Assembly (NCBI RefSeq): GCF_000090795.2
Contig: NW_003546247.1
Location: forward strand, 765,754 to 797,984
DNA from: Amphimedon queenslandica
Taxonomy: Eukaryota; Porifera; Demospongiae; Haplosclerida; Niphatidae
DNA length: 32,231 nucleotides
Direction: 5' to 3'
Under the pieces are notes generated by a model. It had not been told where the DNA came from and searched no databases. It saw only the letters and a list, made by a program, of their open reading frames with translations. The translations under genes were made by a program, and so were the position numbers. Positions 20,521 to 30,884 of the stretch are shown here, in pieces; positions within the stretch are counted from its first letter, which is position 1, and each line of letters begins with the position of its first letter.

Positions 20521-21504
20521 AGCAAGGAGCATATTCTGGTTCTGTTGCTAATGAACAGTCACTAACACCAAGTACACATGGGTACTATAGCATTATAAAC
20601 TGCACTCCTTATTGATGGATAAAATTACCATGAGTGATACCATTATAATGAATGATCATTAATTTGTCCATTATCCTTGATGGCTTCCTAATTTTTATTA
20701 GAATAACTTTAATGTGGGCAGTTTTCAGACCAATTCTGGAAGCACGGAGGGTGCAGTCCGGCTACACGAGACTAACTCAGAGAGGGTGCACATTTTCACC
20801 TATTTTTCTGCTCCTTTTGAGAGAAGAAGCTTAAAACCTATAGGATACTTGGAGTAGGACCTACAAAATAAATGTATAATGTCTATTTGTTGTGTTTCCA
20901 TTCTTTCAAGCCTTCTTCGCCACTTCGTGATCACTGCATTGTAGCAGTTCATAATTACATGGGTGTGTAGCAACATATCAGCAACATAGAACTTGCAATT
21001 GATATAACAAGCTATGTTTTATGATTGTAAAAGCATTTGCAATAGAGAAAAGAGTACTTTTTTTACTGATTCCCATGTAAAGCAATGGAGAAAAGAAGTA
21101 GGTGTGGTGTTGAGGCACTGATACTGGCCTCTCTTTCTTGCCTATTTTCTTCACTTCTAAAATATGGAAAACTCTGATTCACGCTAGACTTCGTGTATAC
21201 ATTTGCTGTATTGTTTTATATCACAACTACTGATCATTATTGCTGCTTTATCCTTCTGATAAGACTTTTAAGCTACATTACTGCATTACTACTACATGAT
21301 GACTTGTGACACAATGTTTTGAATATTTACAAGTATTCTAAGTTTCCCTTTGTCCCACAAGATGCATCTGTAATTTTTGGTTCCTATCTTCATATTTAGA
21401 CAATGTATGTTGCTGCTATCCCAACATTGCAAACTGCTGCCCACGTAGTTAATTATTAATAACTAACCCTGTTTGAAAGTGATAAATTATTAACGAGACC
21501 ATGT
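20521..21504. other. no gene recognised
   Basis: AT-rich sequence with only short open frames. The plus frame at 20652-20834 and the region around 20740-20790 (a GC-richer patch) have no motif I can name. Confidence 0.5.
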
Positions 21505-21724
21505 GTAGATCCTAGTCAGGCGGGCCTGACCCTCGCAAAGAAGGAGGGTCAGGACCAATCCAACACTTTTTGGTGTACACTTCTATGGCTTGGGTGGGGC
21601 TGGGTGGAGCTCAATGCTTGCATTTGGCTATTTAAAAATGTGCTGTATGGTGCTTCTTGGGCTACAAGATGATACAAATCAGTTTCCTTAAGGCTCCTTC
21701 TCTAGACTCAGTCATAAATAAACC

Positions 21725-21940
21725 TTACAAAAGATCCCATTTTGAGCAGTTCGATAGGACCATGGATAGAACTAGGTCTAAATTGGCATAGATATAATTG
21801 CACATGTAAAAGATGGTGAACGACATATTAAGGTCCTTTGTATCTTCCAGTGTCTCTAGAAAAGTTTTTAGAGATTGTCTGCCTTGTTTTGCTGCAAGAA
21901 AGGTCAAGAGAAAGGTCCTGTTCAAATCTGCCATTTTCAT
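21725..21940 (-). CDS. small hypothetical reading frame inside the element
   Basis: A 71-codon frame beginning MKMADLNRTFLLTFLAAKQG, partly hydrophobic, with no recognised domain. It lies just inside the right inverted end. It could be the first exon retained from an autonomous parent element. It could also be a chance frame. Confidence 0.25.
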   Translation of the reverse strand: MKMADLNRTFLLTFLAAKQGRQSLKTFLETLEDTKDLNMSFTIFYMCNYIYANLDLVLSMVLSNCSKWDLL

Positions 21941-22028
21941 TTTAACTCAGGATGACTCATGATACATCACTGCACAAATCTGTGCAGTGCCACGAAAAAG
22001 AGTGATGGATTGGTCCTGGCCCTCCTCC

Positions 22029-22399
22029 TTTGTGAGTAGGGTTGAGCCTATTATTCTCATAAATTTTCCCATTATTCTTTCTGGAAATTCTTAATAATTT
22101 CCCCCATTATTCTTTTCATTTTATCCTATAATTCTCAATTTATTCTCAATAATTTTCTCAAACAATCAATTTTCACCTAAAAATTGCATCCCAGCAGTGT
22201 TTTAAAAATAGGTCTTCCAAAAAACACTAGCCAAAAATTTCAAAATTTTCTTCTGCAATCATCATTGACCTCAACTCCACCCATTATTCCACTATTATTC
22301 CTATTTCCATCCAATTATTCCAGCATTATTCCTCATATGAGGAAGCCCCTATTATTCCTAAAATTATGCTGGAATAATAGGCTCATCCCTATTTGTGAG
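22029..22399. mobile_element. hAT-type MITE with perfect 8-bp target duplication
   Basis: TTTGTGAG occurs at 22029-22036 and again at 22392-22399. Between them is a 355-bp unit whose ends read TAGGGTTGAGCCTATTATTC and, reversed, TAGGGATGAGCCTATTATTC. The 8-bp duplication and TAGGG-type tips indicate hAT mobilisation. The interior repeats ATTATTC words in one orientation and has no gene. It splits the right arm of the surrounding element, so it is the younger of the two. Confidence 0.85.
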
Positions 22400-22426
22400 G
22401 GTCAGGCCCGCCTGACTACGTAGTTC

Positions 22427-24499
22427 TCTTTTCAGTGTCATTGTGCACAATTGCACAATTGTAGCTTTGCTCGAGTCTGTCTGACTTCATTCTATTTTAT
22501 TTCATCTACTGCAAAAAATATTCTTTGTCAAAAAATATATTTTGAAGCAGACACTTTGGAGCCATGGAAACTATTACCTATTCAGAAGATACACCACCTG
22601 CATCACTTAAGTTATGTCAAATGGTTATTTCTATAGTAATGGAATGTAAAACATTAATAAGCAATGCCCTATCAGGTTACTAAAGTTTTAGAGTAGTAAC
22701 GACTGTAGTCTGCCCTTTATGACTAAGGGCTTTCCTAATTATTTTGATCCATTTGTCTTATTTTACTTATAATTTTTTCTAGTAAAACAAAAGTAATAAA
22801 TCTGTAACATTACTTTTTCCCTTTTGATGATGATAATGATAAAGATAATGAAGCATCATGGGTGCGTGGATTCGCCTAGATGCTTTTTACTATTTCGAAG
22901 CTACTATTATTGGTGAATGGTAATTTTTGCAGTGGCTTTCAAATTGGCAAAAATTAGTACTCCCACTTATTAAAAACTTAAGTTTATCAGTAGTTACAAT
23001 TCAAAATTGCAAGAAATATTAGAAAAAGATAAATGGTTAAAACTGTACAAGGCCAACAAAGCTATCATTAAATTAAAAAGTATTTATTTTTTTCCTCACT
23101 TATGTAAATTAGTGATTTGCATTATTATTGTATATATTATACGAGATATGAAAAGTATAGCCAAAAGTAATTTGAGAAGCTACGTAAGACTCTTGGTGTG
23201 AACAAAAACATGTACCGTCATTAGTGTCTAACTTTTCTATTGTAAAGACTACAGGAAAGGGAGGGAAGAGGAGTTTTAAGTGATGCCCCATGTTAATTAT
23301 AATTGTAATATTAATTATAGCAACAAAAAATACACAATTTGCATACTAGGGGCGTGGTATGGTCAACAAATTTATTCAATACACTACTAGGCCTTTAGAT
23401 ACCAAGTACTGGCAAGTAGTTTATACTAAATATTAGTATTGAGCCAACACTAAGCCACACCTATTTAATGGCATAATGACAACCACACCCTTTTACAATT
23501 GCAAAAGTGGTGGCTTATTTTTGCTATTTTTGCACTATGTCAATCATTGTCAATACCATATTAAGCTCATATTACTAAGCATTGGTACTAATTAAGTATT
23601 GACCCCTCCTCTACTAAGCAAAATGACTGGAATCTGAGCCCTTTTGTAAGTACATGTCAGGCTAATTTAGCTGGGGAACTTAAATAATATCATTTTGGAA
23701 AATGCTGTACTTTCATAATACATTTGATAGATAAAAGGAAATGGGACAAGTTGTCTCTCCAAAAATTGTAGCTATTATGGTAGGAATTAACATATGTATA
23801 TTATAATTATTTCTATATAAAGTAGATAAAGAGAGTCATATCATCGTGGGGCGTACTACGATCAAAAATTTTATGAAGCACTATAGTGCAATGTTTTTGC
23901 CTGCTGGAATTCACCTGAGTGATATGTATTACTTGTACTGTGATATTTTAAGCAATTTGAAAAAAATTATTATTGACTGCTGAGTTATAATGATAATTAA
24001 AATAAGCTATGGGTGTGGTCAACAACTAACTAATCATGGCACATGGGTAGGAGAAAAAAGAAAGCTGAAATTTATTTTAGCATCTGAAGCTCTATTCCAA
24101 GAAAGTGTTAGCACAGAAAATTTTTCTAGTTATTTAAAAGAGACTGAGAGTTTGGTTGCTCCTGCTTTCCCAAGTGCCACCTGAAAAATTCTCAAAGAGG
24201 CTAAATCACAAACTTTAAGCAACTGTAACTCATAAACAACGAAGTTAGGACAAAATCGTTCTTTTTGTTTTTTGTTAGATGTGATTTTCTATCTCTGAAG
24301 CAAATCTCGGCCCTGTAGAGTGAAACATGAGCTCTCACCTGGAGAAAGGTCCCCTGGTTTAGCTGTTCACAGCTTTTGGTGCAATTAGATGTTACAAGAG
24401 CATAACTAGATGAAAGAATCAACTTTATCTGTTGCTAGAAGAAGAAATAGAGCTCTAGACTGCTCAGACAAAAAGATAATTTTTTTACAAATCAATTAG
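22427..24499. other. no gene recognised
   Basis: AT-rich. Two short open frames read like possible exon pieces: 23007-23201 on plus (QEILEKDKWLKLYKANKAII) and 24057-24184 on plus (RKLKFILASEALFQESVSTE). Neither has a known motif or clear splice sites. Related GGGCGTGGTATGGTCAA-like words occur at 23351, 23851 and 24010. Confidence 0.4.
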
Positions 24500-24935
24500 T
24501 GTGTGGACAAAATGACAGAATGACAATCTAACTGCTTCGTACCCGCCTATGCAAGCGTGGCGAGTCCAATAATAATTAGTAATATTATCCTTTTTGTGTT
24601 AGGTTCAATTGGAACAAAAACTGAGAGGTCTATTGCAAAAAATTTTAAATTGGTGTAAGAAATAGTGACGTGAGTTAGGTTCAATAAATGCAGCTTTTTA
24701 TCCAGCCACGTGATATTGGCAGGTCAAGTTATCATACCAAGAAAACTAATATTATATATGAATAGAAAAATTGAAATTTAATTGAAATCATACAAGTTCT
24801 GACATACTGCTGGCCTAAGACCGACTGACTTAGAACGAGAGAAAAGAGTAGTGATAGAATACCAAATAATAATTATAAGTAAAATCATCATCTAATACTT
24901 GTAATATATCAAAAGGTATTATTCAATATTTAACA
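24500..24935 (-). repeat. possible 3' LTR of a BEL/Pao element
   Basis: Immediately downstream of the Pao-type C-terminus, the minus strand begins TGTTAAATATTGAATAATAC. It contains a TATA-like GGATAAAAAGC near 24700 and could end ..TCCACACA at 24500, fitting the TG..CA rule. No second LTR copy was found in the window, so this rests on position and tip sequence only. Confidence 0.3.
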
Positions 24936-25190
24936 TTAGAGTCAGACGACAATAATCTAGCAACTTTCCTCGCTGGTCGCTTGTACAATCCTTTGGCTGT
25001 TTTGACTGACACTAGTGAATCCTTTCTAGGGTAAACAATAACAAGTTCACTATAGCACATGCCCTCACCACAATCAGAATGGATTTAAGTGTTCATTATA
25101 TGCCCTCCAAAAATTTTTTAAATGTGACCAATCTTTGCCGTTAAAAACCTGACTCTAATATTTGAAACCTCTTCTTAAGATAAACTTTTT
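24923..25190 (-). pseudogene. BEL/Pao retrotransposon, C-terminal end of Pol (DUF5641-like)
   Basis: The last frame reads CGEGMCYSELVIVYPRKDSL followed by VSVKTAKGLYKRPARKVARL and a stop at 24923-24925. The V-Y-P-x-K-D then V-K-T-x-x-G-x-Y-K-R-P pattern is typical of the domain that ends BEL/Pao integrase polyproteins. A preceding piece in another frame has FWRAYNEHL, matching the F-W-x-R-W region just before it. Only this end remains; protease, reverse transcriptase and integrase core are absent upstream. Confidence 0.6.
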
Positions 25191-26608
25191 CGCAAACGGT
25201 ATCATGGTTCACCTAAGCTCCTCCCTTATTTTATTGGTAGTTATTATTTATATAGTATGGATTTCATTTATTATTATTCATTTGCATTTCACCTGATAAT
25301 AATTAAGCCCATTATTGATTGATCAATGTGCTTCAAGATTCCTGCAATATGCCATTATAGTAGCTTCACCCATCATTATGCATGTGGACTTGGTGACATG
25401 TATGAGGTCTATATAACTATATATGTATAGACCAAAATCTTACATGTGGAGACTCTAATACATAGACTTCCTGATTCTAAAGGTCCAACATTCCATGATC
25501 TATTACACTTCATGTCTCAGTCTCAGACAATCAGTGGTAGTGGCAGAGAAACTTCCTTATCAGGACTCCTATTCTTATTATACATCTTGCATGCATGAGG
25601 GGTGGCCTGGCCCCTTGCCACACCTTTCATTGCTGGGTGGATGGCTCATAGGTGCGATTTATCCTAGAATTTATCACATAACTAGCTTCTATTGCAGAAA
25701 ACCCTTGATAGTTGTTAAAATCACCATTGTATGGAAAATATTCCTTTTTTGATTATACCTGTGTAGACATAAATATAGAAAGGAGGAAGAGACAGTGAAT
25801 ATTAACTTTGATCCTCTTCTTTACTTCATCATTTAAATTAATCTTCCCTAATTTAAGACGTTACAATTAACTGGAACTATCATAGTTTCTAGTATATTAA
25901 TAAAAGCCCCAATGGCTGTACCTTGATGCTCTAAATAATATTGTTGGAAGTGCTGTGTGACTTTGCATCACGTGATACCAATGGAATGCAATTGAACTGT
26001 GCAATTATTGCTTCAACTTCAAATTTGTCCTACTCCTCTGGAAGTAGGCTGCACAGCTGAGCTTACTGTTGTAGTAGAGTTCTTAGAAGTCATAATAAGT
26101 GGTCTCACTTTTGCATTCTCTCCTGTTGTTATAGTTGAACTTTCACTGCATCCAACTTACCAAGCAACTCGTTGCTGCAAATGGTCATCCCACTAACTTT
26201 GGTTGCCCAGCCTTTAGCTACCTAAGATTGATTATGTCAACACTCTCAACATCAGTATATAGATTTTATTGAGAAGGGCACCCTTACAATAGATTTACAA
26301 TGATTATAATGAATTTTTAGAGCCTCAGTGTTTGGCTTTGGTAAAAAGGCTTCAAAATGTAGTAATTTCATTTCCATACAATGTATGCATGACTGCATTA
26401 GGAACCCCTGGAATATTATGGCTTCATTGAAAAATTGAAGCATGTGTTTCACTGAGCAATGTTATACTACTTGTCCCCACCAAATTTTGATTTAGAGGTT
26501 TCAGTTTGACACATTCTTTAGTGTAATACTGACATCATGAAAAGAGGAAACATGTTAATGTTATACTTTTTATTGCAACAAAGTCTCACTTGCTTACTTT
26601 CCATTTAG
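25191..26608. other. no gene recognised
   Basis: AT-rich, with an 8-bp-stem hairpin GGTCTATA/TATAGACC at 25406-25433. The open frames at 25495-25752 and 25999-26196 have no motif. Confidence 0.45.
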
Positions 26609-26748
26609 AGAGAAATTGTTCTGAAGCTGATCAAGTTTTTACTTAGTCATAAAGGAAAAGGAAGCTGTAAATGCAAATGCTTTTACTGCCACAAAAGAAT
26701 TGACCGAACTACTCAACCACCACCTCCACCTAGTAGTGGTAGTGCCAG
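26609..26748 (+). CDS. exon candidate with cysteine cluster and proline run
   Basis: A polypyrimidine tract and CCATTTAG acceptor end at 26608. A 140-base open piece follows, ending at a donor CAGGTGGGT (26749). It encodes a helical start (REIVLKLIKFLLSHK), then a dense cysteine group SCKCKCFYCHKR and TTQPPPPPSSGS. I do not recognise the protein. No partner exons were found nearby on the plus strand. It could be a real host exon or a chance frame between splice-like sites. Confidence 0.33.
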
Positions 26749-28200
26749 GTGGGTGAAACTGATTTATTATATATATCTATATATAGTTTATGGTTATACA
26801 TATATAATATAGTGCTATGATCTCTCAATAAACATTTGAGGTAGCAACTCAGACTTCACTCACTTATTACAATACTGATAACCATTTAATTTGTGAGAAA
26901 GATAATATAGTAGATTTATTATAATTCTCTGAGAGATTTTTTTATTTTAGTGTATTGTTTTGAAAAGGTTGTTAGTTAAAAAAAAACTTCAAGAGTTATG
27001 AACTTTCTTTATATTATAATCTAATTGCATTTTTTTGAAAAGACAAAATGTAAGGAAAGATTAGTCACATTGTGAGATTCGTCACATTATTGTCAAGTCT
27101 TGACTTCTTGGATGCATTATAGAATCCTCGTTTTCTTGTTTGACATTCCTATAGAGGATAGGCAAAATGAAGTGGTTGTTAGAATGTGTTATGTATAGGT
27201 GAGAGAATACAACCTCATGTGGCATTACAGGCCTTCCCATAAGCGTATACAATTAATTTTTTCAGCCTATGCATGCAAGATTTCTGTTGCTTATTATCTT
27301 CACTAACCCTTTCTCGACTCGACTTTATGATGTTTGATTGTTCGTCTCATATCAAAGTTCAATGCTTCAAAATGTCTAAGGTCAAAGTTTTACCTAATGA
27401 AATCAATACTAACATTATTATGACTTGTGCTGTATAGTGTATCTTGTACATAATTAACAGATGTAAATAGTTAACAGATGCAAGTAGCTACATGTAGGAC
27501 TAATCTAATGGAGTGATAGAATCTTTGAAGCAAGGAATTGATTAAGTCTAGACACAGTAGATTTCGATGTCTCAGTTGTAAAAAGTAGCAGAAAGCAGCT
27601 TCAAAGGCTCTCTTTATTTATTGCTTTACAAGGGAAATAGTTTCTTCAAGTGTTACCCAAGCTGCTGAATTACCACAATAGCATTTAGTAAGTATTAAAG
27701 ATATATGTCGTTAATTATATTAGCTGCAAGTATGTATATAAACACAAAAATGTGTTTAAACTCCTTGTATACATCATGCCTTAGTGGTTTTAACTATAAA
27801 AATAAATGCTTTCCTTGCTTATATAAATTACCGTAAGTTTACACAAACTTACCACAATTTAAAACAATGTGGCTACTTTTACGCATCAAGGAAAAATAAT
27901 GCAATCTGTATGATTTTGTGCCCTTTTATGATTCTGTTTACACGGAAAGTAATGAAAACTTGATAGAATCTTAGTATAACTATGGAAACGAAAACAGTGT
28001 TCAAAGTGTATTGTTTTGAAAAATGATGTGTTTTGCGTTGCTGAGTAAACCAAGCCACAGACATGTTCCTGTATTCAGAAGTTTGTTTACTTACTTATTG
28101 CCAGTAATGCTTTTTTGAAAATAAATGAAACCAAACATTTGATGATTTGCAATATTTAACCCCTGTTGTTAATTTCAGTCTATCACTTACTGAAACATTT
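26749..28200. other. no gene recognised
   Basis: AT-rich, with an alternating TA tract at 26770-26812. Short open frames have no motifs. Confidence 0.45.
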
Positions 28201-29454
28201 TCAGCAGCTATTTAGTTCCATGGATTCCATAGGAACCTCATTGCCATCACTGATTTCAAGTGAATGGGTATTACCTACAATGTCATTGCCAATGCTGGGT
28301 TCTTGCAACAAACTAGAGAGCCTTACATTATCATCTACGGCTGCATCAGCAACCCAATTTTGGTTTATTTCCATACCTTTATAAAGTGAGTTGTGAACTT
28401 TGAGCCAACTTAAAGTATTTAATACTAGATCAAGATGTACATACACATGCATGTAATGTCCTTTGTAGCATAACTTTCTTTTAAGTTTCAAAGCTATGAT
28501 TTTACTCTGAGAAGGAAAACGTGGTACCACATCACAAATATTACTGACATTAGAAGGAACGTTGACAGTAGGTCCGTGTATTGACGTTTGCTTACCAGCA
28601 GATAAGGATACCATTTTCATAAATGGTATCCTCAAGCTAATAAGCCTAATTTCAATGTCATTTAAATTTTTAAGTTCGGGTGGTATTTCTAGGTAACAAC
28701 AATCCATTTATTTTGACCATAATTGGGATTTTACCTCTCTTCAAGCTCGATCACAAGTATGGCTAACCCATTGAGTACCATCCTTACATACATACATGAC
28801 TGAAAAAACTCTATGTAGCATTTCAGGATCCGCTTTGCTTTATTTGTTTTTGCGAAATTGATACACACTATGATAGTACATCATACGATGGCATACTGTA
28901 CACACAGCCTGGAGCAAATCTAATTTTATTATAAAAGATGCTATAGTGTCATCTAAAGATATTGTTTTACTTCTATTCGACCTGTGACTAGTAGCATTGA
29001 GTACTTTTCTAACTTGTGATTGCTCTTTAGTTTCATCTCTTCTAACAATGCACATTATTCTGCTTGTTTAACTGCTTTCTGTGTGCAGCAGTTTCTGAAG
29101 TTTCATGTGCTCTTTGTTCACAAATTCTTTGCCAATTTTTGTCATTCCTTGCTATTATTGCATCAGCAGACTCATTCAATGAGACATGTGAAGCATATTC
29201 TTTTTATTTCGAAGAGTTGTTTGATCAATTGATTCATTACTTCTACAATTAGCCATATTTATCTTGTTTTTATCATTTTTAAAGCTTTTTCATGAATAGA
29301 TGCATTAGCCCTAACATCTGCCATTCGCTGCTTCGATTGTTGCTTTTTGGCTTCCTTAATTTCTTTTTCTTTTAATATAGTCATATGTTCTTGATGACTT
29401 CAAGGTCTTATACCTTTCTTATTCTTGAAATTATGTCTGCATTTATTACAAATC
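28201..29454 (-). pseudogene. Helitron protein, N-terminal part with DUF6570-like region
   Basis: Minus-strand order: a finger-like CNKCRHNF start (near 29451); a basic coiled piece ILKEKEIKEAKKQQSKQRMA; RNDKNWQRICEQRAHETSET, a composition typical of Helitron N-termini; a paired-Cys region VCTVCHRMMY...SHTC (about 28910-28750); then a 168-residue frame (28707-28201) with IPPELKNLNDIEIRLISLRI, PFMKMVSLSAGKQTSIHGP and LKRKLCYKGHYMHVYVH. This last block is the DUF6570-like module preceding the Rep nuclease in Helitron helicases. At least three frameshifts or stops separate the parts. The HUH Rep motif and the helicase are absent, so only the 5' third is present. Confidence 0.68.
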
Positions 29455-29604
29455 AATGTATTTATTCTACATGTTTCAAAGCAGTGGGGAAATTTCATTG
29501 TTATTTGTATAGGAATAAAGCAATGACCCATTATCTTCCTTCGCCATTCGTTTGCTATCCCCAAGCTTCTTTATTTCCTCTGAACTGCTTCCTGTTATCT
29601 CTCC

Positions 29605-30679
29605 TCTGTTCTTGCTGAGTATGATACATCCCTGTGCTCTATTGTTAGCGGTATCTGTAATGTATCTCTGTCTGTGACTGACCCAGCCTGGCTCCAAGCC
29701 AGTCAGGAGGCCTGGGATTCCAGAGTGCGGTACAGCTGGCACCTTCCGCCTTTATCCTCTCCGGTTTTTTCTGCTATCCTGATTGCTTTCCAGTCCCCTG
29801 TGGTCCTCTTCAGGGAGGATGCCCTTCTCCAGCGGTCATCCACACTCATGGATGCCTCTCCTTCTGATGAGGCTACAGGGATGCAGAGGGCCTGGGATTC
29901 CAACCAAGTCTTGCTACCTTCACCTCACTTTGTGACAATGCCTGTGATTCCATCTCTAGGGCCCACTTGAAGGCTGTCTCTACTCCAGAGTCTGGCTTAT
30001 GGCTCAATGCCCTTCCTCTCCTGTGGGGCTTCGCATGGACGATACTGCTGTACATATTGCTGTGGGTCTTTGCCTTGGGCTCCCTATTTGTCACCCTCAC
30101 TCCTGCCGTCACGGTGGTTGTCAGGTTACTGTCTTTGCTACCCATGGTCTAAGTTGTACACGCAGTGAAGGTCGCCATCTCTGCCACTCTTCTGTGAACT
30201 CATTGGTGCAGAGAGCCCTCTCAGCTGCAGGGGTCCCATCTTGTCTTGAGCCATCCAGCTTGGCTAGATCTGATGGTATGAGGCCGGATGGAGTCAATAT
30301 GGTCCCATGGTCATCGGGTAAGCCCCTTGTGTGGGATGCCACTTGCCCTGACACCCTAGCACCATCTCATGAGAGCATTGCAGTTCGTGGTCCTCGGTCT
30401 GTTGCTAAGGCTGCTGAAATGAAGAAGTGGGCTAAGTATGATGCCCTCCATCACTCATACTCCTTCGCTCCTGTGGCAATAGAGACATTAGGTGCCATTG
30501 GTCCTATGTCCCTGAAGTTCCTCCGTCAGCTGAGAACTCAAATTAGGGAGCAGTCTGGTGAGGAGTCCTTCTCATATTTGATGCAGCAGATTTCAGTTGT
30601 GGTATGGAGGGCCAATGCTGTGAGTGTTATGGGGTCCCTTCCAGAGTCTGCTCATCCTGACAATTTTTTCTTTTTGTAG
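29605..30679 (+). pseudogene. C-terminal region of non-LTR retrotransposon protein, PD-(D/E)XK-like domain
   Basis: Pieces in three frames: VTDPAWLQAS (29677 on), SGGLGFQSAVQLAPSAF, a charged stretch, ESGLWLNALP, and then a long intact frame from about 29999. This frame contains LRMDDTAVHIAVGLCLGLPI, a Cys/His group (CHPHSC...THGLSC) and GRHLCHSSVNSLVQRALS. It then has SDGMRPDGVNMVPW and GKPLVWDATCPDTLAP, followed by FAPVAIETLG and a helical end closing at 30677-30679. The RPDG...WDATCPDT layout is consistent with a PD-(D/E)XK nuclease fold. I recognise the domain from multi-copy retrotransposon proteins of sponges and bivalves. Whether it cuts DNA is not established. Frameshifts lie near 29720, 29750 and 30010. 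Confidence 0.62.
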
Positions 30680-30845
30680 TTATTTACTTAATTAGTCCTT
30701 CTTGTGTTTGTGTGTTATTACTATTTTTCCTTTCTTTATTATTGTAATTAATTTATACTTGTTATTATTGTCAATATTGTTATTGTTATTGTTATTATCG
30801 TTCTTATTATCAATAATAATAATAATAATAATCATAATAATGGTC
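29605..30845 (+). mobile_element. non-LTR retrotransposon, 5'-truncated, with AT-rich tail
   Basis: The coding remnant (29605-30679) is followed by a T-rich 3' region and a tail of TTATTG and AATAAT units up to about 30845. The tail can fold back on itself (TTATTATTG against CAATAATAATAA). There is no reverse transcriptase, as expected for strong 5' truncation during target-primed insertion. The upstream neighbour is the Helitron fragment. Confidence 0.6.
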
Positions 30846-30884
30846 CTCTCTAACGGGGTCCAACTCCTATTCTATGTCTGTATG

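Larger units (their letters stand above)
21512..22419. mobile_element. non-autonomous transposon with about 55-bp inverted ends
   Basis: The left arm (from 21513, TAGTCAGGCGGGCCTGACCC) matches the reverse of the right end (22418) for about 55 bases with four or five differences, once a nested insertion in the right arm is removed. Each tip contains the imperfect palindrome TCAGGCGGGCCTGA. Flanking GTAGATC (21505-21511) and GTAGTTC (22420-22426) agree at 6 of 7 positions and may be the target duplication. The superfamily is not clear. Confidence 0.68.

Noticed and set aside
20652-20834. Membrane-like small protein on plus
   Set aside because: Hydrophobic start comes from AT-rich codons; no splice sites, motifs or neighbouring exons support it.
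25406-25433. Hairpin GGTCTATA/TATAGACC as a terminator or small RNA
   Set aside because: Short stem in TA-rich DNA, with no flanking gene to terminate and no T run.
29020-29252. Plus-strand frames of 62-70 codons
   Set aside because: Opposite strand of the Helitron N-terminal low-complexity region.
30755-30845. CRISPR-like or regulatory repeat
   Set aside because: Irregular TTATTG/AATAAT microsatellite at a LINE 3' end, with no spacers.
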